Source: an uncultured Lentisphaeria bacterium
GTDB taxonomy: Bacteria; Verrucomicrobiota; Lentisphaeria; Victivallales; UBA1829
Length of the DNA: 21,153 nucleotides
Assembly (NCBI GenBank): GCA_905211485.1
Contig: CAJMAW010000047.1
Span: 1 to 21,153, forward strand
Reading direction: 5' to 3'
The position numbers and the translations under genes are program-made. The notes under the pieces are model-generated. The model was not told where the DNA came from and did no database searches. It was given only the letters and a program-made list of their open reading frames with translations. Position 1 is the first letter of the stretch. Each line of letters starts with the position of its first letter. This document shows, piece after piece, positions 1 to 7,214 of the stretch.

Positions 1-108
1 AAAAATTACGTAAAAATGCGTGGAGCATTTTTCACGAGGTCAAGATCCGTGACCTTGTCGCACTCCAGCGGCGAGACGCTGGCCGCCGGAGGCAAAATAA
101 AAAAATAA
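1..108 (+). other. Possible 3' end of a reading frame open to the left edge
   Basis: A frame is open from base 1, has an internal ATG at 16, and stops with TAA at 106-108. From that ATG it would give a 30-residue basic, Ser/Thr-rich peptide ending GGKIKK. No ribosome site is visible before the ATG and I recognise no family. The same stretch holds a perfect 8-bp A/T-rich dyad (12-19 with 25-32) and a 6-bp dyad around 38-56, so it may be non-coding. Confidence 0.2.
12..32. repeat. Perfect 8-bp A/T-rich inverted repeat
   Basis: AAAAATGC at 12-19 and GCATTTTT at 25-32 are perfect reverse complements around a 5-base loop. Read on the plus strand the right arm ends in a short T run, so it could be a weak terminator for a gene lying left of the window. 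The stem is A/T-rich and not convincing by itself. Confidence 0.3.
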
Positions 109-109
109 A

Positions 110-144
110 ATAATAAAAAAAACATGAGGGCTGCTCGCCCTCAT
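110..144 (-). terminator. Intrinsic terminator of the tsaB-eda-kdgK unit
   Basis: A perfect 8-bp stem (ATGAGGGC at 124-131 and GCCCTCAT at 137-144) has a 5-base loop. On the minus strand it is followed, after one G, by eight T (115-122) and more T-rich DNA. It lies about 130 bp past the kdgK stop. The 145-274 stretch between them shows no gene. Confidence 0.85.
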
Positions 145-274
145 ACACCTCGGCTCCCGCTGCATCCCCCGCATCCGGCAGGATCACAGCAACCCACCGG
201 ATGAAGGGGGGATCCCCATCCCGATCCCCGCAAAAAAGCAATAAGCCCAGAAGAGAGCAGTCATGCGCAGCAGA

Positions 275-1375
275 TCAGCGGTCCACGCGTGCGGAGGCGC
301 CTTTCATGAGTTTTTCGACTTCATCCAGAGTTGCCATGGATGTATCTCCAGGCGTTGTCATAGCCAGAGCTCCGTGTGCGGCTCCGTAGTTGACCGCTTT
401 TTCCATACTGTCAGAGGCAATCAGGCCATAAATCAGCCCCGATGCAAAACTGTCTCCGCCTCCGACACGGTCGAAAATTTCGAGTCCCGGACGGCGGATG
501 GATTCATAAAAATTTCCCTGATGCCACGCAATTGCGCTCCAGTCGTTCACAGAAGCTGTTTTCACCGTGCGGAGAGTCGTTGCCGCGACCTGAAAATTGG
601 GATAGACTTCCAGAGCATGTTCTATCATTTTCCGGAATCCCTCGACCTGAATGTTTCCGAGATTTTCATCGACCCCCTCGACTTCAAATCCCAGACAGGC
701 CGTGAAATCCTCTTCATTTCCGATCATCACATCCACGTATTTCGCAATCTCCCTGTTCACCTCTCTGGCCCGTTCCTTCCCCCCGATGCTTTTCCAGAGC
801 GATGGACGGTAATTCAGATCGTAACTGGTGAGAGTTCCATATTTTTTTGCCGTTCTGAGCGCTTCCGCCACCACACCCGGCGTGGAATCTGAAAGCGCCG
901 CAAAAATACCACCCGTGTGGAAATGACGCACACCGAGTGTGCCGAAAATGTATTCCCAGTCGATATCCCCCTCTTTCAGCTGGGAGACAGCCGTGTTTCC
1001 TCTGTCGGAGCACCCGCGCGCACCGCGGATTCCAAATCCGCGTTCCGTAAAATTCAGTCCGTTGCGGACGGTTCGGCCGGTGCCGTCGTAAGGGACCCAT
1101 TTGATCAGGGAAACATCCACTCCCCCCTGCAGGATGAAATCCTCCACCAGACGCCCCACAGGATTGTCGGCCAATGCCGTCACTACCCCCGCACGAAGTC
1201 CGAAACAGCGCCGGAGCCCGCGCGCGACATTGTATTCTCCGCCGCCTTCCCATACCGTAAAGGATCTGGCGGTATGGATCCTCCCCGCTCCCGGGTCAAA
1301 TCGAAGCATCACTTCTCCAAGACTCAGAATGTCATAACGGCATTCCCCGGACGTTTTGTATCGCAGAACAGACAT
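275..1375 (-). CDS. kdgK: PfkB-family sugar kinase, probably 2-keto-3-deoxygluconate kinase
   Basis: A 366-residue ribokinase/PfkB-fold kinase predicted to phosphorylate 2-keto-3-deoxygluconate to KDPG in the cytoplasm. The N-terminal GEVMLRFDPG strand, the GGGEYNVARGL substrate/Gly-rich segment and the C-terminal RVGGGDSFASGL segment, which carries the anion hole and the catalytic Asp, are all visible. KDG specificity is inferred mainly from the adjacent KDPG aldolase gene eda, so another ketose or fructose-type kinase remains possible. The start at 1375 is chosen because AAGGAGAGGGAAA lies directly before its ATG. A longer in-frame extension to 1459 would only translate a TTC/GAA-rich repeat tract. 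Last gene of its operon, followed by a strong terminator. Confidence 0.85.
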   Translation of the reverse strand: MSVLRYKTSGECRYDILSLGEVMLRFDPGAGRIHTARSFTVWEGGGEYNVARGLRRCFGLRAGVVTALADNPVGRLVEDFILQGGVDVSLIKWVPYDGTGRTVRNGLNFTERGFGIRGARGCSDRGNTAVSQLKEGDIDWEYIFGTLGVRHFHTGGIFAALSDSTPGVVAEALRTAKKYGTLTSYDLNYRPSLWKSIGGKERAREVNREIAKYVDVMIGNEEDFTACLGFEVEGVDENLGNIQVEGFRKMIEHALEVYPNFQVAATTLRTVKTASVNDWSAIAWHQGNFYESIRRPGLEIFDRVGGGDSFASGLIYGLIASDSMEKAVNYGAAHGALAMTTPGDTSMATLDEVEKLMKGASARVDR

Positions 1376-1385
1376 TTTCCCTCTC

Positions 1386-1540
1386 CTTGAACTTTCTGAA
1401 AACTTCTTGAATTTTTTGAACTTCTGGAATTTCTGGAAGGCTTTCCGTGACCCCTCCAACGGGGACTGCGTTCCCAGAGATTCCCCCGGGCTTTGAGCTC
1501 CCTGAAATTTCTTTTTCTTTCCGATTCAGACTTCTGGAAA
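1386..1540. repeat. Imperfect short repeats of TTCTGGAA type between eda and kdgK
   Basis: Exact TTCTGGAA copies lie at 1422-1429, 1431-1438 and 1532-1539. Degenerate relatives (TTTCTGAA at 1393-1400, TTCTTGAA at 1404-1411, TTTTTTGAA ending at 1420) fill 1386-1440 with a spacing of about 9-10 bases. The unit is partly palindromic (TTC-N2-GAA). The intergenic gap, 1376-1546, otherwise has no gene. It could be an operator array or a slippage-expanded tract. Confidence 0.5.
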
Positions 1541-1546
1541 GATATT

Positions 1547-2209
1547 TCAGTTTCCCGCCGCGATTTCCACAGCCCCGCGGATGGAGCTTTCAATCACATC
1601 CCAGCGGCCGGCTTCCAGATCCGCCGCCTTCCCGAGCCAGGTCCCGCCGACAGCGGCAACTTCACGGATGGCCAGATATTCCGCCGCATTGGCACTGGTC
1701 ACTCCGCCCGTCGGCATGAAACGGATTCCGAGATGTTTGTATGGCGCAGACATCGATTTCAGCATGGCCGTTCCCCCCGCCGCTTCTGCAGGAAAGAATT
1801 TCAGGAAGGTGCACCCGAGATCATATGCCTGCTCGATCTCGGAAGGCGTGCAGACTCCGGGAGAGAAGGGCAGCGCATGGTCGATTGCTTCGCGCAGCAC
1901 CTTCGGATTGAATCCCGGAGCGACGGCAAAACGGGCTCCCGCATCAAACGCCCGGTGAAGGTCATCCGTGTTCAGGATGGTTCCCGCGCCGAGAAAGAGT
2001 CCGGGAAAGCGTTTGGAAGCCTCCCTGATGATGCATTCGGCCTCTTTTGTCCGGAATGTGATTTCGGCTGCGGGGAGTCCGCAGCGTTCGAGCAGTTCAC
2101 AGATGCGCAGGCCTTTTTCCACTGAGTTCAGCACCAGTACGGGAATGATCCTGATTGCGGAAAGCCGTTCGACTGCGGCCGCGGATTTTTTCTGATATTC
2201 ATTCAGCAT
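1547..2209 (-). CDS. eda: KDPG / 4-hydroxy-2-oxoglutarate aldolase
   Basis: A 220-residue class I aldolase that splits 2-keto-3-deoxy-6-phosphogluconate into pyruvate and glyceraldehyde 3-phosphate, the last step of Entner-Doudoroff and uronate breakdown. Typical landmarks are IIPVLVLN near 21-28, the catalytic Glu of AEITFRT (Glu49), GAGTI (74-78) and the Schiff-base lysine in LKFFPAEA (Lys137); the later MPTGGV phosphate-binding loop is also present. Length matches the family. The start at 2209 follows AGGAGGAAGCT and overlaps the end of the upstream membrane-protein gene by 11 bases, implying translational coupling. The next gene, the sugar kinase, would make its substrate. Confidence 0.95.
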   Translation of the reverse strand: MLNEYQKKSAAAVERLSAIRIIPVLVLNSVEKGLRICELLERCGLPAAEITFRTKEAECIIREASKRFPGLFLGAGTILNTDDLHRAFDAGARFAVAPGFNPKVLREAIDHALPFSPGVCTPSEIEQAYDLGCTFLKFFPAEAAGGTAMLKSMSAPYKHLGIRFMPTGGVTSANAAEYLAIREVAAVGGTWLGKAADLEAGRWDVIESSIRGAVEIAAGN

Positions 2210-3044
2210 AGCTTCCTCCTCCGGGGGGCTGGTTGATGATGGGGGGTGATTCCTCTGATGAACTGGATTCCGCATTCGTGTCTGCGGAGTCCGTATGTCC
2301 GTCTCCTCCGGAATAAGTTGCGGGGAGGGGTAACATCGGCAGTCTGCCTCCGGTCGATTCCAGAAGCAGTTTCCTGATCCCGCAGGGGCGGTAACGGATC
2401 AGAAGAGTATCGTTTTTGATTTCCACTGTTTCCAGAATCGTCCGGATCCGTTCCAGATCCTCGGGGGAGAAGAGCTTCCTGAGATCTTTCGCAGATCCGG
2501 ATTCATTTCTGCGAAGAGTCAGATTCCCGATTTTCAGGCAAGTCAGCAGGCAGTAAGGCTGCCCGGAGCGGTATCCCGTGCGGAGCGAAATATCAAAATT
2601 CAACAGAGAGCCGAACGGCGTCCATACCCCGGCATCCTGCGAATATACAAGATTCAGGCAATCTCCTTGAATTTCCGCCCAGCCGTTTTCCAGGCGGATC
2701 CCTGGATTTCTCCGGGAGACTTGCTCCTGAAGAAGCGGAAGCGTCGGAGAATGAGTGCCAGCAAGGAAGGTCAGGAGCGTATTCACTTCACCGGAAGTGA
2801 GTTCGATGCTGGAAAGCTGGTCGGCTGTATCTTCACGGACGTTCAGGATCTTGAAGAGTTCGCCGGAAAGTTTCTGCTGGACTCCCAGAAGTTCCATTCT
2901 GTCTATTTCCCTGAAATCCGGGCGCTTCACCGGAGTTTCGGAAAAGACTCTCGAAAGCAGAAAGAGAAGCCCGCCCGCAAAAAGCAGCAACAGCACCGCA
3001 AGCAGAAGAGAACAGCCCAGACATGATGCAGCGAACTTTTTCAT
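2199..3044 (-). CDS. Hypothetical membrane-anchored protein
   Basis: A 281-residue protein that I do not recognise. An N-terminal hydrophobic helix (about 9-35) probably anchors it in the membrane. A soluble domain of about 200 residues follows, with alternating beta-like segments (SSIELTSGEVNTLLTFL, then ISLRTGYRSGQPYCLLTCL). It ends in a Ser/Glu/Gly/Pro-rich low-complexity tail. The order helix, globular body and disordered tail suggests an envelope or periplasm-facing protein. Its ATG overlaps the tsaB stop (ATGA, 3041-3044), and its own end overlaps the eda start by 11 bases. It is therefore locked between two metabolic genes in one transcript. No catalytic motif is seen. Confidence 0.8.
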   Translation of the reverse strand: MKKFAASCLGCSLLLAVLLLLFAGGLLFLLSRVFSETPVKRPDFREIDRMELLGVQQKLSGELFKILNVREDTADQLSSIELTSGEVNTLLTFLAGTHSPTLPLLQEQVSRRNPGIRLENGWAEIQGDCLNLVYSQDAGVWTPFGSLLNFDISLRTGYRSGQPYCLLTCLKIGNLTLRRNESGSAKDLRKLFSPEDLERIRTILETVEIKNDTLLIRYRPCGIRKLLLESTGGRLPMLPLPATYSGGDGHTDSADTNAESSSSEESPPIINQPPGGGSYAE

Positions 3045-3742
3045 GGCAGCACACGCACCTTCCCCGGTTCGACAAAAACCGCCGGACGCAGATAGGCCAG
3101 TTCCGAAAGCCCCGTGTCAAACACCCCCGGGCGGAAACGCACCAGTTCCGCCGCGGGAACATGCTCCAGCACAGACACCCGCCGGGCAAATTCCTCCCCC
3201 GCGACTTTCTCCAGCGCAGGCAGGTCTTTCCTGAGAATCAGAAATGCGTCAAACTCCTCCGCAAGCTCCTCCGCCTGTTCCGGACGGGTAATGACTCGGA
3301 TTTTGTCTCCGGCGTGATTGCAGAAGTATCCGTCTTCCTTCTTCAATGGGTACCCCAGAATTTCCTTTTTTCTCCCGTCATAGAGTGCCAGTGCCGTTTC
3401 CGCCGTTTCCGGGAGAGCCGCGCCGCCGGCAAGGGCCGAGGCACTGGAAACCGTCCTGCGTTTCACTTCCGTTTTCCCGAAACAGAGTCCCATCAGGAAG
3501 GAAGAGGCTATCCGGAGTCCCGTGAATGACCCCGGTCCGGATCCTGTGCTCCATTCCCCGATGTCGGAAAAATCCAGCCCTTTTTCCTTCAGCTTCTGTT
3601 CCATCCAGAGCGGAATTCCGGAGGCATCCCGGTTGTTCAGCGGAAGGAAGGCGTCGATGATGACTTTGCCTTCTTTGTCAAGAACGGCGAATGCGGCTTC
3701 CCCGCAGGAATAGTCGAAGCCGGCTTTGTAATCCGTTGTCAT
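3041..3742 (-). CDS. tsaB: tRNA threonylcarbamoyladenosine biosynthesis protein TsaB
   Basis: A 233-residue ASKHA-fold protein, the partner of TsaD in making N6-threonylcarbamoyladenosine at A37 of ANN-decoding tRNAs. The family signature GSGPGSFTGLRIA is at about 67-79. The N-terminal strand with FDYS replaces the usual IDTS, a mild departure. Length is normal for TsaB. Start at 3742 puts the strand KAGFDYS close to the N-terminus as in homologues; a GGAG lies about 10 bases upstream. An upstream in-frame extension to 4060 is low-complexity and rejected. First gene of the tsaB, membrane protein, eda, kdgK unit. TsaD and TsaE are not in the window. Confidence 0.9.
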   Translation of the reverse strand: MTTDYKAGFDYSCGEAAFAVLDKEGKVIIDAFLPLNNRDASGIPLWMEQKLKEKGLDFSDIGEWSTGSGPGSFTGLRIASSFLMGLCFGKTEVKRRTVSSASALAGGAALPETAETALALYDGRKKEILGYPLKKEDGYFCNHAGDKIRVITRPEQAEELAEEFDAFLILRKDLPALEKVAGEEFARRVSVLEHVPAAELVRFRPGVFDTGLSELAYLRPAVFVEPGKVRVLP

Positions 3743-3979
3743 GTGCTGCAATCTCCAAGAGACAATGAAAATGCGCTGTTTCTGATTTCTGAAAATATAA
3801 AATGAATCCCTCTTTTTTTCCACCGTCCACGCCGGAAAAACAGGATTTTTTCCACCCTTCTCCCTTTCTCTCCTTTTTCTCCTTATCTCTCCGGACGGGT
3901 CCGCATCCCTCCCTTGCTCCTGCGCCCTTTTTCCCCTATCGGGATTTCCCCGGCCCTGACTTCTCCTTTCTAGAGAGAT

Positions 3980-4008
3980 TTGACAGTTTTCCGCTGAAAG
4001 GCTATAGT
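3980..4008 (+). promoter_or_regulatory. Sigma-70-type promoter TTGACA-N17-TATAGT
   Basis: A perfect -35 (3980-3985), a 17-bp spacer and a 5/6 -10 (4003-4008) predict a transcript beginning near 4015. The nearest coding start is about 290 bases away. The promoter therefore serves either a long leader of the HPt gene or a separate small RNA. Confidence 0.65.
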
Positions 4009-4014
4009 AATCCC

Positions 4015-4136
4015 GCTGCCGTTCCGCACGGTGAGGACGGGGGGAAAAGCGATGATCCATCCGGATCTCTTTTCTTTCCCCCCTCTCCGGGAAAAAGGCG
4101 AAATTCCGCGGAATTCCGCCCCTTTCCTGTTTTTTT
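4015..4136 (+). ncRNA. Candidate small RNA or structured leader
   Basis: Downstream of the 3980-4008 promoter are two dyads. GGGGGGAAA at 4039-4047 pairs perfectly with TTTCCCCCC at 4075-4083, enclosing a small GATCC/GGATC stem. A second hairpin at 4097-4120 has nine pairs, one mismatch and a CGCG loop, and is followed after a pyrimidine stretch by seven T (4130-4136) and more T. The T run is nine bases from the stem, which is not ideal for an intrinsic terminator. No known RNA family is recognised. Confidence 0.3.
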
Positions 4137-4307
4137 GTTTTTCTTCAGTGCAAAGGGATATCCTCTTTCTGAGTGTTTGTTTGGAAACAGTTCGCCGCAA
4201 AAGGTGGAAGAAAAAACTTCGAGCGGCGCCGATGCCGGATCGTTGAGACGTTTGGAATGGAACCCAGCCTGACACCGCTGGAAAATCTCCGGGAAAGGGA
4301 AAAGCAG

Positions 4308-4715
4308 ATGAATGCGCCGGAAATGAAAGATCAAATGATGGAATATCTTCTCAATCTGGGACTTCCGTTGTCTGACGCCGAGGAATGCCTCCGGCTTTTT
4401 CTTTCCACTTTCAGCGACTGTGTCACTCATATCCGTTCGGGACTTGCGCAGCGCGATATTCCTCAAATCCGTGCCGCCTCGCATACTCTTGCCGGAAGCG
4501 CAGGCACAATCAGCGCTTCGGAAATCGAACGGATCGTCCGGGAACTCAATACGTTTGCAAAAGCCTCTGATTTTGCACATGCGGAAGAGTGTTTCAGAAT
4601 TTTATCCGCCATCCATGATTCCCTCCGTCTTCTTGTTCCTCCGATTTCGTCATCGTCTGCGGCCCCGGCGGCGGGGCAATGCACGGAATCCATCGAAAAA
4701 CACGGAGATTTGTGA
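4308..4715 (+). CDS. Orphan HPt (histidine phosphotransfer) domain protein
   Basis: A 135-residue all-helical protein consisting of essentially one HPt domain, which relays phosphate between receiver domains in a multistep phosphorelay. The phosphoacceptor histidine is His59 in the segment AASHTLAGSAGTISASEI, matching the family pattern HxLKGxAxxxGA, with Ala in place of the usual Lys after the Leu. The C-terminus is Ser/Ala/Pro-rich. No kinase or receiver gene is adjacent. ATG 4308 follows AAAGGGAAAAGCAG; an in-frame ATG at 4257 would add 17 residues and cannot be excluded. The gene converges on the MFS transporter with 87 bp between the stops. Confidence 0.8.
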   Translation: MNAPEMKDQMMEYLLNLGLPLSDAEECLRLFLSTFSDCVTHIRSGLAQRDIPQIRAASHTLAGSAGTISASEIERIVRELNTFAKASDFAHAEECFRILSAIHDSLRLLVPPISSSSAAPAAGQCTESIEKHGDL

Positions 4716-4802
4716 AAATCCATAGCCGCATTGCTGGAATGAATGGCTGATATACAGGAGAAGACGGAACAGGATGCGTTCCCCCGTTTTCCCGTTTTCA
4801 TC

Positions 4803-6087
4803 TTATTTTTCCGGGAGACTGTCCGGTCCCCCCTGCCGCGTTCCCGGAGGACATACGCAGTGAAAACGGAGAACCTGGATTGCCGTTGCCGCGAGGACCA
4901 GGACAGCCGCGCCGAGGAAGGGATACCCTGTGTTTCCCGTTGCGAACCATCCCCCCCAGAATCGGGCCCGTGATATTGGCCAGTCCCACCAGAGCTTCAT
5001 TGACCGCAACGTATTGCGCACTCTTCTTCGGATGCACCAGCGAATGGAAGACAAAATAGAAATACATGCATCCGGAGAAAATTCCGTAAACAATGGCTGC
5101 CCCGTAGAATACGAACATTTTCCATCCCAGTCCGAAACCCGCCAGCGCCAGTGTTCCGCAGAGACCAGCCCAGAATGCCGGTTTAGCCCGGTACATCCAG
5201 TATTTCCCCTTTGCCAGCAGAAATGCGGTGAGAGCCTGAGTCAGACTCAGGACCGCCAGAACGGCTCCCGCATCAAACTTCCGGAAGCCCAGCGACACCG
5301 CCCGTTCCGGAAACAGAGAACGGATCACCGTGATGCTGACCGTCCCGATCCCCCCGACCGTCCATCCGACCCATGCCAGATCCGGATACGAAGAATAATC
5401 TGTTTTCTCCTCCGGGATTCCCTTTTGAGCTGTTTGAAGCGTATTGCTTTCCTCCTCCGCTTTCTTCATGGCGCCGTGGTTTTCGTGTGTGGGTTTGCTG
5501 CAGCAGGGAAATGAATCCTGCCCGGCTGTTTTTTCCTGTTCCTGCTTTTGACGCTGTTTGACGCGTCCCGCATAAAACACCCCGCACGCGATGAACAGTC
5601 CCAGAAACGCATTGATCGCGAAAGCCGTATTCGCCTGCAGCACTGCAAAGAAAAACGGTCCTACCGCCATTCCCAGACTCCAGGATGCCGTATAATAGGC
5701 GGCGGAACGCACCGTCCCCGTATTTTCATCCTCTTCCAGCGATTTCATGAAAACCTGGAAGGGCGTGCAGTAACAGGCAAAGGCACTCCCGTTCAGCGCA
5801 AGCCAGAGATACTGCGTGTAAAGACCGTCGAAGACGATGAATCCCAGCGCGTCCAGGGAAAGGAGAAGGGCTCCGGTGATAATCAGTGCCGGAGAATTTT
5901 CAGGCGTCGTCTTTTTCCCGACGAGAAGGGACAGTGTCGAATAGACAATCGCCCAGGTCGCCAGTGTCAGCCCGACCAGGAACCCTCCCGCTCCCGCGTC
6001 CGCCATCCGGTAGGCCGTGATGAAAAACGTCCCCCCGGAAATGAAATTCACCAGAAAGGGAAAAAGGTAGATCAGAATACGTGTCAT
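4803..6087 (-). CDS. MFS transporter with a one-base frameshift near its 3' end
   Basis: A major facilitator-type membrane protein of about 428 residues with some twelve hydrophobic segments. A long charged central loop (about 173-235) separates the two six-helix halves. Substrate unknown. The start at 6087 (MTRILIYLFPFLVNF) begins the first helix. After LVGLANITGPILGG the annotated frame turns into a Pro/Arg/Gly-rich tail, whereas the next frame continues WFATGNTGYPFLGAAVLVLA, an obvious last helix, to a stop at 4803. The switch lies in seven G on the coding strand (4951-4957); six would restore the frame. Read uncorrected, translation ends at 4798. The cause may be a sequencing error, phase variation or gene decay. 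Confidence 0.75.
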
Positions 6088-6108
6088 GAGGTGTTCCGTT
6101 TCTCCAGA

Positions 6109-6137
6109 ATGATAAAAGTGAATGACTGATATGGAAA
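6109..6137 (-). promoter_or_regulatory. Promoter of the MFS transporter
   Basis: On the minus strand TTTCCA (6132-6137), a 17-bp spacer and TATCAT (6109-6114) lie just before the transporter start, predicting a very short leader. The -35 sits inside one of two 13-bp direct repeats. Confidence 0.45.
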
Positions 6138-6152
6138 TGCTGATATGGAAAT
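6126..6152. repeat. 13-bp direct repeat overlapping the transporter promoter
   Basis: CTGATATGGAAAT occurs at 6126-6138 and again at 6140-6152, a 14-base period. The copies overlap and lie upstream of the predicted -35 of the MFS gene, where a tandem operator would be expected. Confidence 0.6.
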
Positions 6153-6186
6153 ATGAAAAACCGTATATGGGGGATAGGAAGACGGG

Positions 6187-6720
6187 TCAGGGATTTTCCG
6201 TCTCCCCCGCGGCGGAGAGGATCTCCCCGCGTTTCCTCCGCAGAAGCACGACGGCTCTTGCCTCCATGGCTCTCCCCTCTCCGATGTCTCCCAGTCCTTC
6301 CGCCGTCTTTGCCTTGACGGAGATCCGCGAACAGTCCACCCCCAGCGCATCGGCAAGGGACTGCCTCATTTCCCCGATATGCGGGGCCAGTTTCGGTTTC
6401 TGTGCAAGAAGGGTCAGATCCGCGTTGACAAGGATCCAGTTCCGGAAGGCGTCGTGAGCCAGAGTCTGTTTCAGAAGTTCCATGCTGTCGGCGTCTTTGT
6501 AAAGCGGGTCGGTGTCCGGGAAAAAAGCGCCGATGTCTCCCAGCGCGAGCGCCCCGAGCAGTGCGTCGATCAGCGCATGGACGGCAACGTCTGCGTTACT
6601 GTGACCGAGAAGCCCCTTCTCAAAGGGAATTTCCACTCCGCAGAGAATGAGTTTCCTGTTTCCCGCAAGTCTGTGCAGATCGCATCCGTATCCGATGCGC
6701 ATGGTGTCTGTTTCCTGCAT
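6187..6720 (-). CDS. ispF: 2-C-methyl-D-erythritol 2,4-cyclodiphosphate synthase
   Basis: Fifth enzyme of the MEP isoprenoid pathway; a trimeric, metal-dependent cyclase turning CDP-ME 2-phosphate into MEcPP. The metal ligands are visible: DLH in GYGCDLHRL and the His of AVHALIDALLGAL. FFPDTDP and the C-terminal KAKTAEGLGDIGEG nucleotide/active-site segment are also present. The usual HSD of the GHSDxDV loop reads HSN (GHSNADV). Family proteins normally begin MRIG; that ATG is at 6702 with AGGA before it, while 6720 adds six residues. I keep 6720 as outer limit. A C-terminal tail of about 12 residues extends past the family core. Same strand as the small membrane protein and guaB upstream. 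Confidence 0.93.
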   Translation of the reverse strand: MQETDTMRIGYGCDLHRLAGNRKLILCGVEIPFEKGLLGHSNADVAVHALIDALLGALALGDIGAFFPDTDPLYKDADSMELLKQTLAHDAFRNWILVNADLTLLAQKPKLAPHIGEMRQSLADALGVDCSRISVKAKTAEGLGDIGEGRAMEARAVVLLRRKRGEILSAAGETENP

Positions 6721-6820
6721 TTTCAGTTGTTTTCTCCGGAATTCTGACGCTTGCCTGCGATCCCTTCACACTTTTTTCCACACTTTTCCAAAGCCGTTGT
6801 TTTCCCCATTTTTTCCCCGC

Positions 6821-7141
6821 TTACGGCAGGGGCGCGTTGACCATGTAGACCCAGATGTAGAAAGCGCTGACGGCAATGACCATCGACATGAAGGCCCGTA
6901 TCCAGCTTTTCAAAATGAATGACAAAACCGTCAGGACCACTCCCGCAAGTGTGGAAAACACCGCCAGCGGCAGTCCCGCCGCCAGAGAAAAATACAGTCC
7001 CGCCGCCAGGACATGCCCCTGAATCGAATATTCCCCCGCCAGAGGCAGATCTGCGCAGCTGTAGTAAAACAATCCGAGAAGCCCCGCGGCAATGACTGCC
7101 AGAAAGGCGGGAAGAATGGCTATGGACAGAATAGTTCTCAT
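6821..7141 (-). CDS. Small hydrophobic membrane protein of unknown function
   Basis: A 106-residue protein made almost wholly of membrane segments: about 4-28, 43-60, 57-77 and 83-101, so three or four helices. The only clearly polar stretch is the CADLPLAGEYSIQGH loop (30-43). Its ATG follows AGGAACTT at good spacing. It lies 73 bp downstream of guaB and 100 bp upstream of ispF on the same strand, so it is probably cotranscribed with them. I recognise no family; the sequence gives no functional clue. Confidence 0.65.
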   Translation of the reverse strand: MRTILSIAILPAFLAVIAAGLLGLFYYSCADLPLAGEYSIQGHVLAAGLYFSLAAGLPLAVFSTLAGVVLTVLSFILKSWIRAFMSMVIAVSAFYIWVYMVNAPLP

Positions 7142-7214
7142 AAGTTCCTGCTACTGCCGTCCTCCGCTTCCGGGGAAGGGAAGGAAGAAAGGAAGAACTG
7201 AGTTCAGCGGGACA

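Larger units (their letters stand above)
3743..4307. other. Intergenic region between tsaB and the HPt gene
   Basis: This 565-bp divergent gap must hold the promoters of both flanking genes. A pyrimidine-rich tract (3800-3900) gives long but compositionally biased open frames in several readings, none with a credible start or family. The only strong signals are the plus-strand promoter at 3980-4008 and the dyads after it, described separately. For tsaB only weak A/T-rich -10-like DNA near 3795 is seen. Confidence 0.5.

Noticed and set aside
3802..4272. 156-codon plus-strand frame rich in Pro/Phe/Ser
   Set aside because: Translation of a pyrimidine-rich tract; no ribosome site, crosses the predicted promoter and dyads, no family.
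4716..4802. Bidirectional terminator between the HPt and MFS genes
   Set aside because: Only a weak 5-bp GGAAC/GTTCC stem near 4768-4785 with an interrupted T run; not enough to call.
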